From contig JAJEKV010000315.1 in assembly GCA_021234155.1 (NCBI GenBank), positions 124,001 to 188,000 of the forward strand: DNA of 64,000 nt. Reading direction: 5' to 3'. Shown here one piece after another: positions 56,812-64,000 of this stretch. Numbering within the stretch: the stretch's first letter is position 1; every line of letters starts with the position of its first letter. The DNA comes from Isoetes taiwanensis (taxonomy: Eukaryota; Streptophyta; Lycopodiopsida; Isoetales; Isoetaceae). Below the pieces are notes generated by a model. The model was given only the letters and a program-made list of their open reading frames with translations, made no database searches and was not told where the DNA came from. The position numbers and the translations under genes are program-made.

Positions 56812-57925
56812 TCACGCCTCCTCTGTAAAGCCAAAGCAGCCTCGTGATGTGACCCTCTTGCTCAAGTCAAACCCCTGACTACTTCCTTCACGAGCCCGGG
56901 CGAACGGTGCTCGCGGGATGAGAAGACCATATAGCCTCTCTGAAAATGCCGGATCTCCCAGATTGCTTGTGACAGTTTTGATCTGGCTTTCCTGGCTTTC
57001 GGCTTCTTCGGGAGGTGGCTTGAGAGTCTGCTTCTTTGATGGCCGTCCTCCTTCAACATAGGTGACCTTGTTCGCCTGGTAGTAGGAGTTGTAGGCCTCC
57101 CACTTCTTCATAAACTCCTGGTGTGCCTTCAACTTCTTCTCCGTAGACCCCGAGATGGTCTACCACGAAGACTCCCCGCGTGCCTGGGGTGGCTTTTTCT
57201 CGTCCTTGTCCTTCTCCCACGTGGGGTAAGGTGGGGGTGTTTGCACCTGCCGATCTTGGTCTGTCCACTCCTGGTCTGTCCGATCCTCCTCTGTTGGCTT
57301 GGAGAAGCTCCCACCTTCTTGATGAGGATTGTAATCCTCATCGTCTGAGTCGTCCGAGGATGCGGGCTGGTCGCGACTTCCTCGGCGACGCATCTTTGTC
57401 ATCGGGGTCTTCTTCATCTTCCTCTTGGGCTCTTCCTTCTGCTTGCCCTTGAGTTTCTTCTTTCTTCGGCCTCCTTTTCTTCTCTTTTCTCTTCTTCTCG
57501 GCCTTTCTCTTCTCTTGATCTTGCGTGCCGCTCTTCGTGTATTCGAATCCGGGCCTCGGAGTCGTTTCTTCCCCGGTTGGCTCGTGAGGTGGGCTCCCTC
57601 TCCTCCTGCGCTTTTGGCCTCCCGCTCTGATTACGCCCTCTCTTGTTTTTCCTTTTTCCATTTGGTCAACACTCTTTGAATTTCGTCATCTTGACCCAAT
57701 GTCGGCCTGGCCCACTTCTGCAGGGTTGATGCTGGCTAATCAGTTTCGTCTAGTGATCCGTGCTTTCGATCCCTCCTCCCGCAGCTCCTTCAAGTGCTCT
57801 CCTCGGGCCTCGATAAAGGTGGGTCTCCTCCTCCGCGAAGTTGGTCCCGGCACATGTCGCCTCTTGTCTTGGGTGGTGTTTCTCCCCGGGTCGACTTAGG
57901 ACGATCTACGTTTGGTGTGCGCCAT
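56812..57925 (-). pseudogene. ORF B of the gypsy element, Lys/Arg/Glu-rich, unknown function
   Basis: A start at 57923-57925 (MAHTKRRSS) lies 101 bp downstream of a TATA box. Coding-like blocks follow on the minus strand: a very basic stretch (57338-57661, many KKR/EKR runs), an acidic stretch (SSDDSDDEDYNP, about 57330-57350), a Pro-rich stretch (VQTPPPYPTWEKDKDEKK, about 57190-57250) and a helical C-terminal block (HQEFMKKWEAYNSYYQANK, about 57065-57125) to a stop at 56812. Frame breaks occur near 57890, 57340 and 57130. The charged, disordered character resembles gag-like or nucleic-acid-binding proteins, but no family is recognised. Confidence 0.45.
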
Positions 57926-58025
57926 ATCTATCTTACTTCCAATCGAGTTTTGCGCGCCCAAACATCACCTCGAAGTGCGGAGCTAACTTCTAGAGGGGAA
58001 GTCTGCAAATGAGAGGGGTTTGGGT

Positions 58026-58035
58026 CTATTTATAG
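58026..58035 (-). promoter_or_regulatory. TATA box for ORF B
   Basis: CTATAAATAG on the minus strand, identical to the ORF A box, 101 bp before the ORF B start codon. Confidence 0.7.
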
Positions 58036-58139
58036 TTTGGGCAAATTTTAGGTCAAATTCTAAGTTACTTATTTTCATGTGTCAAAGCACCTATTAACTT
58101 AAAACATGCACTTACTTCAGAGTTTTCTAAGCAATTTTA

Positions 58140-58202
58140 CTCATGGTGTGTGCTAGGGGGCTGATCTAATATTTAGATCAAGGCTCTGGCGCATACCGTG
58201 AG
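58140..58202 (+). repeat. 63 nt hairpin, copy 3
   Basis: The same fold with paired substitutions: T-A replaces C-G at 26/38, G-C replaces A-T at 19/45, and T-A replaces T-G at 23/41. Centre TGATCTAATATTTAGATCA. Confidence 0.95.
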
Positions 58203-58352
58203 CACTTTTGCATTTTAGACTGTAATTTTATAATTTCTAGACATATTCCTAGGGGTGTGATATACAATTCTAGCTAAATCTTACCTTAAAATTTGATCTA
58301 GCATATTGTCTTGTTAAAATTCATCAGGTTTCAAGGTGATTATGGCCAGTTA

Positions 58353-58415
58353 CTCATGGTGTGCGCCTGGGGCCCAACCTAAAATTTAGGTTGGTGCTCT
58401 GGCGCATACCGTGAG
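58353..58415 (+). repeat. 63 nt hairpin, copy 4
   Basis: The same fold with paired substitutions: A-T replaces G-C at 24/40, C-G replaces T-G at 23/41 and at 15/49. It lies 213 bp from copy 3. Confidence 0.95.
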
Positions 58416-58611
58416 CAATTCCTACCTTAGATCAAGATTTAGTTCAACTTTTTTGTTCACTTGGTTTTCAATTCTTCTAACTGTTACTAGCTTAGCATAA
58501 CTATAAAAAAATGAGAAAATTTTTTCCCACTTTTTCGAGGTTTGAGAATTCTACTAGGTTAGTACTACTGGGAGCATGGCCAGTGCTTTGCTCTTGGTCT
58601 CCAAGAACATT

Positions 58612-58623
58612 GCTCTGATACCA
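58612..58623 (-). promoter_or_regulatory. Primer-binding site for initiator tRNA-Met
   Basis: TGGTATCAGAGC on the minus strand, the standard plant iMet primer-binding site, one base from the LTR end. Confidence 0.9.
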
Positions 58624-58624
58624 C

Positions 58625-60171
58625 TGTGACGTCCCCTCCTCATATAAGGTGCACTCACCGTGATACAAACAGAGTTCATCCCCCATACCAGCTCCATAGC
58701 CGATACAAGGCCCTCCACATGTCAATGCAACCTTAATGAGTTCCAAAGTGGGAAGAATGAAGGGGTCATTTACCCCGCTCCCTCGTGGCCTACCTAGTCA
58801 TGGTTTAAACATACATGTCAAGATACATACATCGATATCACATGACCATCACGGCGATGGCTCACCACATATCTCGAGATAGACAAAGATCAACACATCA
58901 CATATGGAGGATCTACCCACGGTCTCGAACATCGAGAGGGATGACTGGACATTTTGGGCCTCCGTGGTCGCTGCGCATGTAATTCATGGCAATGGATTTG
59001 GCCGGCAATAGAACATGGCTTGGGGTAGTCCACTCCATCCCGGCCCTCCCCGCACACTTTTTGAGTAGGTTGAAAAGTCTTGGGACCCGATCAGAGCTCA
59101 CGGATGCGTAGCCAAAGGGGCTACTCTCGAGTTGCATCTCCCGCCCGATGGGGCGTGTAGGGATTGCTCCCACCGTGAGGTTAGCATGTCACTCAAGGTG
59201 ACTAGAGGGCCACCGCCTCGCACTGCCTTGAACTCCATGGAAGGTGTCCACCACCCCAAGAGTGTCGAACCCATGCAAAGCCTCACGCAAAGGGCGTAGC
59301 ATTAGATCTAGTGCACTATAGTCCCCGATAGGCTTTACTACCGAGGGACGCGGATCATGAGTCAAGACATGCACCTCCTTGTAAGCCAGCCTAGTCCTCC
59401 ACCCACAACCAGGTTTGGTTCTTGTGCACAGCCGTAATTTAATAGTGCATTAAATAGGGCTAGCTAGGAGCATCAACTACTAGGCTTTTTAAGGCCTCCA
59501 CCCCCCTTCCCAATACAATGATTCCACAGAGATCATCATCACATACATATCATAGAAGAACTAAAGAATAAGATTTAATCTAAATCACAGAGTTAGGTTC
59601 TTTAGTTATGGCTTGGTATCTAGAGGTCTAGATGGCTGCTATGGGCAAATCAATAAGCTAAACCTACTTACTCTATGTCTGGGAGGCGGTTTAGACTATT
59701 GAATTGGCAAAATACCTGATCCCTGGCTTGCTCCTCCTGCTCTAAACGCGTCCATGCTGTAGATCTGCTTGAAGATGAAGCTAGAAAGGGAAGCTGATGA
59801 GCTAGGCTGCTCGCATGAGACTTGGGAGTCAAGATTGGCTCTTGGAGCAAGCAAAACGGAGTTCTATAAGGTCCGTGGGCCCTAAAATAGAAAGTTAGGG
59901 TTTTATATACCTTATATAGACTAAGGGTTAGGGCTAGGGCTTCCATTAACCCTTGAGCATGTGGGATAATGGGTGTGGCCCACTTGCCTATATTAATTAA
60001 GTGGGCTAAAGTGTGCACATGAATAAATGTGCACACACTTGCAAGTTGCCCCCTAGGGTGCTACTTGCTTAGCTACACGTCGCAGACACGCCAATTGGGA
60101 TGGCGGTAATGCTGATTTAGGCAAGATAAAGATACGCCCCGGGACCGTGATATTATCTTTGGAACGTCACA
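58625..60171 (-). mobile_element. 5' LTR of the gypsy element, 1547 bp
   Basis: On the minus strand it starts TGTGACGT (60164-60171) and ends ACGTCACA (58625-58632), an 8 bp terminal inverted repeat with TG/CA ends. The PBS follows at once. Only one LTR is present in the window. Confidence 0.85.
59901..59920 (-). promoter_or_regulatory. LTR TATA region
   Basis: TCTATATAAGGTATATAAAA on the minus strand, about 250 bp inside the LTR, a likely U3 promoter. Confidence 0.5.
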
Positions 60172-61580
60172 AATAGCAAAACGCCTCTGGGCATTAGTCA
60201 AGCAAATGCAAATATACTGAAATGGCCGCCGAATAAATGGATTTGAGATACGCACTCAACAAATGATTAGTAGACCAAACATTTAGAAAGAGAGATTTAT
60301 TCAGATCAAACCTTTATAGACCCTGGAAAATCTAATAGCAAGAAATACATGTACTGAGCAAGTTTACCTTAACCTTGGAATGTATAAAGTTCTCCTGCAT
60401 CAACAAAACGTAGTACATACTGCCAATCACAAATTTGCAAGACTGTGTAAAAACGTCCTTCTGCAGCAAGAAAATGTTGATGATGATATATTGCAAGGGT
60501 TAAGCATTTCATAATAGCAGAAACAAAATGAAAAGATACACCGAAAGCTTCTCTTGCTAAAAGACGCTAGAAAAATGCCCCCAACGTCATCATACATTTT
60601 GTAGTCTGCTGTTGATGCCGGATGAATATAATGCTGCATGAAAACTCTAGGTTCGATTTGCTTCAGCTATTTTCAAGCTCTAAAATAACCATGGAAAGCG
60701 GAGAACAAAATGTTGAGCAAAGAAACTACAGAACTGCTCCAAGAGAACAGTTCCTTCACCGTGCAATCGGCTCTCTAGCTCTAGAATCATCTCCACTTTT
60801 TCATCCCAATGATCTAAAATAGCAAAATTCGCCCGTTGTTGGTCTAGGCCCGAGTGTTTCTGGGGCCGAGCGTTACAAAGAATTACATGACGAAAAGAGA
60901 TGTGAAAATGAAGTATATACAACTCTCTCTTTAACAATGTTAACCCTTTAGAATCCATCCAAATAGGAAAAACTTGAGTGAAGTACAAAGCTAAGCAAAA
61001 TAGAAATTGGTGTGGTAAAAATTTCGAATGTGAAATTCATATTTGTATTTCATATGCTAGATTTTGTTTTTCTAAGAGAAAGTCAAATATTATGTAAAAA
61101 ACCCACAAAAGCATCGATTTTGGTCCTACATCCTCTAAAGAAATGTCTCATATTAAAGATATGCCGTTCTTAAATGCCAGTTTCTTTTAAACACATAGAT
61201 TAAGGTTTGCAAAAAGATCCTTTGTAGTTTTTTTTAAAGGATGGGAAAGGTATAATGGTTTCATTTAATACGGGTTTGCATGGTTTTTCTTGGGGGGTTT
61301 CAGAACAATTGCATTTCTATATTCAATCTTTAATTTGTATCCTTCAAATCTTGCCGATTCTGGCTGCCAGTAAGAGCCAGGTTCTCTAGATGGGCCTCTA
61401 GAACAGGTTCTCTGGATTTGTTGGATTTCCAGAAGGTTTTGCGCTAGTTCTAGTTTAGAACTTTTTCTCTTGGACTGATTCATGGAATTTCCCATCTCTC
61501 TATATCATTTTTCAGGGTTTTGTTGTATTGAATTTTTAGTAGCATGCTTAAAGATATAAGGGTGAATCATTCAATTCTTC
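60172..61580. other. No gene recognised
   Basis: AT-rich. Small open frames such as 60622-60822 (+) and 60680-60988 (-) lack recognisable motifs. Confidence 0.5.
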
Positions 61581-61595
61581 CTATCTTCAACCATC

Positions 61596-61984
61596 CTTTT
61601 TTTTTTTTTTTTTTTTTTTTTAAGGCAAGAATTTATATTCAATGATAAAACATTTATATACATATAGTTGAGTATGGAAAGCTAACTTCTCTCGATCCAT
61701 GAATAGAAGTCCAATGAGCCTAAAACTTTTTACTTATAGTAGGGGGGTATGCCATGTTGCATAGGGTGATGGATAACATTTCTTGAAAGGCAAACCACCC
61801 CTCCGCATAAAGTTTGAAGTAGTGGCAAAAACCCCCTACCTCCGATATGTGATGGAAAGAAAAACCCCCTACAAGTCACTCAGCACATTGTATGGCACCC
61901 CTGGGTGAATCCCCCTTGTTAGGAACCCTCTCAACTTCTTCTCCATAGGATACTACAGGAGAGGAGGGCTAATTTTCTAGACCC
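61596..61984 (-). mobile_element. Short retroposon with poly(A) tail and 15 bp target duplication
   Basis: CTATCTTCAACCATC occurs directly before (61581-61595) and directly after (61985-61999) a 389 bp segment that begins on + with 25 T, i.e. a poly(A) tail on the minus strand. This is the signature of LINE-machinery retroposition. No clear Pol III boxes or protein similarity were seen, so it may be a SINE, a LINE 3' end or a processed transcript. Confidence 0.9.
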
Positions 61985-62215
61985 CTATCTTCAACCATCT
62001 TACCCTGATGTGTGAATAGCCTTTTTTGGAAGGAAGCTTTTCACAACTATCTAGGCATGATAGTTTATGTGAAGTTGTCTTTGAACAACCGTGTTTAATC
62101 TCAAGCTTGATGTGTTTGTGTCTGAAATGTTGTGCGTCGTTTGTTTAGCTTGTTTTATATATTTCTGTAAAAATGCTGTTGTTTTTGGCATGTGTCAGGA
62201 TGCATTGTCTATGGT

Positions 62216-62279
62216 GCAACAAAAGAAAAAAGAACTTAATAGATGAAGCAACAAAAGAAAAAAGAACTTAATGGATGAA
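62216..62279. repeat. Tandem duplication, 32 bp x 2
   Basis: GCAACAAAAGAAAAAAGAAC begins copies at 62216 and 62248; they differ at one base (AATAGATG versus AATGGATG). Confidence 0.9.
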
Positions 62280-63413
62280 GCGATTCCACCATCCATTGCA
62301 ATTATAGCTGGTTTGAATAAAGATGGGAAAAAAATCATAACCAGTGTAATCTTACCGGGTTTGAATAAATCTGGGCTAAAAAATAATGTACAGAAACCTT
62401 TTGTATTACAAATGTAGAACATACGTACATCTTGCTTAAACAATGGATAAAAATTCTTTGAGACCTGTCAGTAGCTTTATCTGCATTATTAACAAAGGCA
62501 TTTACGAAGAAGATTAAAAACACTGCTGCAATTCTGCTATTTGTAGCCATTATAATTTTTGAAGCATTGAGCCTAAAGAAAAAAGAACAGTTTCTTCATT
62601 CTCTTCAATACGACCTCATCAATTTCCATGTTCATTATAGCAAGTTTCTCCTATTTGCCCTCCCCAGAAAGCAGTCAAGCATCGATCCAAAGAGTCGGAC
62701 ATCGATTCGAAGGGGCATGGTCTGCATTTCTTGGTATTTGTGAGCCGAAGAGGGAACCCGAGTATGGGGAGGCCACCAACACCGCAGCCACAAATCCGCC
62801 TACAGCTTCAATTAATCAAACCAGCTCATCAAAGTTCTGACCCACATCTTCAATAATCAGAGCCACCACATCAAAGGTTCTCTTTCCTTCATCTTCTTTG
62901 ATTCACGTTGATGCGCTTAGTTTATCCCGGTCGTTTGCTCATCTAGTTTCTGCTTGTTCATCCATTTGCCTCCTCCTCGCATAATTCTGACCACTTTCGG
63001 CATGTCCCCGTGCTCAAGACCATGGCACGCTGAGACCATAAGCCAAGAATGCGATCAAATTGCCGGTACATATCTCGGACAAGCCCTATGACCCGTCAAT
63101 TAAACCATATCTTATGGCAACCCCTTTCTTTGGGCCTCGGTCCCATCGACCCGGCCCGGATCCACGTTAGTTCACGATGAGTCCTTAGATCTTACCTGGA
63201 TAGGCTTCACCTTTCAGATCATTTATGCGCCTCGGATATCCTTTAGGAATACAGGCGGCCGCTCCACGCGGTCACTATCACAAAGAATGTACGCTTTCGG
63301 TTACCCTTACAAAGCCGGGTGCAACTTCTAGAGTTGTTGCTACCCAGGAGTCATAGTCGGGAGGATCATGGTAGTACTCGTCGATTCAATCCGGCCAGAT
63401 CTCCTCGCGCTTT
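62280..63413. other. No gene recognised; becomes GC-rich after about 62640
   Basis: From about 62640 the base composition becomes CpG-rich like the 19-26 and 52-58 kb blocks, which suggests another GC-rich mobile element. No motif supports a family. Confidence 0.4.
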
Positions 63414-63535
63414 GAGCATGGTGATGGTATGCACAAGGATGATAATAGGTGCGAGGATCCACACATGGCGCTCCGAGCATGTGAATGATATGTCCAAGGA
63501 TGATAACGATGCGGGGGTCCACATATGCCTCGCCC
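63414..63535. repeat. Diverged tandem duplication, 61 bp x 2
   Basis: GAGCATG at 63414 and at 63475 starts two copies sharing CAAGGATGATAA and TCCACA. Both lie in GC-rich sequence. Confidence 0.75.
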
Positions 63536-64000
63536 AGGACTTATTATACTTGTCAGGCAGAGATTCCGAGCCCGGCGGGGGCCACGAGCATACTCTTGCC
63601 TTGAACCTGCGTGACGTAGGTATTCGAGGAGACGCAGTGATTCTATTGCTACGATGACTTGAAGATGTTTTTTACCCAAGTGATGCACATCCAAGCACAT
63701 GGTATTGTCTCGCCCATTGGGTTGGGCAAGGCGGCTCGATCGTCCTCTTGCGACATGGCAACCATCTAAAGGAACCACCTTCCTCGGCCGGGGAAGACCC
63801 GACCCAAAGACTACCGTAGGCGGAAAGAAGAATTATGTCGTGGTAATGCGAGGCTCGCCAAGTAGCCGAAGTGGGCCATTTATAGGGAGGTCAAGCCATC
63901 ATTCGATCGGTGTACACCGACCCATGGGCGATTCGAGATAGCCATGTACTCTCTAGTTTCGCTCTAGTTTCCTTCTTATTTTTCTTGTTTGTTATTCTAT
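63536..64000. other. GC-rich end of window; no gene recognised
   Basis: Open frames exist on both strands because of base composition, but none has a recognisable domain. Confidence 0.4.

Larger units (their letters stand above)
51665..60171 (-). mobile_element. Large Ty3/gypsy retrotransposon, 3'-truncated, with extra ORFs upstream of gag
   Basis: On the minus strand the order is 5' LTR (58625-60171), PBS (58612-58623), hairpin pair, TATA and ORF B (56812-57925), hairpin pair, TATA and ORF A (54490-55971), then gag, protease and RT (54280-51780). RNase H, integrase and the 3' LTR are not seen. Treating this as one element is inference from shared strand and order. Extra ORFs between PBS and gag are known in some large plant gypsy elements such as Ogre, but the RT motif here (FFDDILVYS) looks more like chromoviruses, so a nested or composite origin is also possible. 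Confidence 0.55.

Noticed and set aside
61597-61621. T25 tract as a Pol III terminator
   Set aside because: The flanking 15 bp target duplication shows it is a poly(A) tail of a minus-strand retroposon.

Overview
This window looks like nuclear DNA of a land plant with a repeat-rich, intron-rich genome. The evidence is a spliced gene remnant closely resembling plant UBP12/UBP13 deubiquitinases, copia and gypsy retrotransposons, a LINE with a plant-type first ORF, and a primer-binding site complementary to initiator tRNA-Met. The exact lineage cannot be read from the sequence. I see no bacterial operon, rRNA, intact tRNA gene or CRISPR array. Almost every recognisable coding region is broken by frameshifts.

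Layout. 1-5.0 kb: two convergent genes, a decayed DDE-type transposase on + and a spliced coiled-coil gene on -. 6.2-15.6 kb: a 9 kb block of two interleaved degenerate satellite-like repeats, one with an 89-90 bp unit carrying textbook heat-shock elements, plus tRNA-headed SINE-like segments and recent tandem duplications. 16.6-18.3 kb: a foldback element with long inverted repeats. 18.7-30.4 kb: a candidate giant TIR element of about 11.7 kb holding a second transposase, a minus-strand gene with an FCP1-like phosphatase domain, and a dispersed family of TCGACTC/GAGTCGA palindromes. 34.2-41.9 kb: the 3'-truncated UBP12-like gene. 43.6-45.0 kb: an ORF joining an L1-ORF1-like domain to a copia reverse transcriptase. 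45.0-45.8 kb: a MITE with an exact 8 bp target duplication. 47.2-48.7 kb: a LINE keeping only its 5' half. 51.7-60.2 kb: a minus-strand gypsy element with a 1547 bp LTR, PBS, two extra ORFs upstream of gag, and four 63 nt hairpins. 61.6-62.0 kb: a retroposon with a poly(A) tail and a 15 bp target duplication.

The two most interesting systems are these. First, the gypsy element: LTR, PBS, then two successive modules, each made of a pair of 63 nt near-perfect hairpins about 205-215 bp apart, a TATA box and an ORF, followed by gag-protease-RT. The four hairpins show compensatory base changes, so their pairing appears to have been selected. Second, the heat-shock-element satellite at 10-15 kb, which could recruit heat shock factors. 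No functional pathway links the segments; the window is mostly a record of nested insertions and decay.
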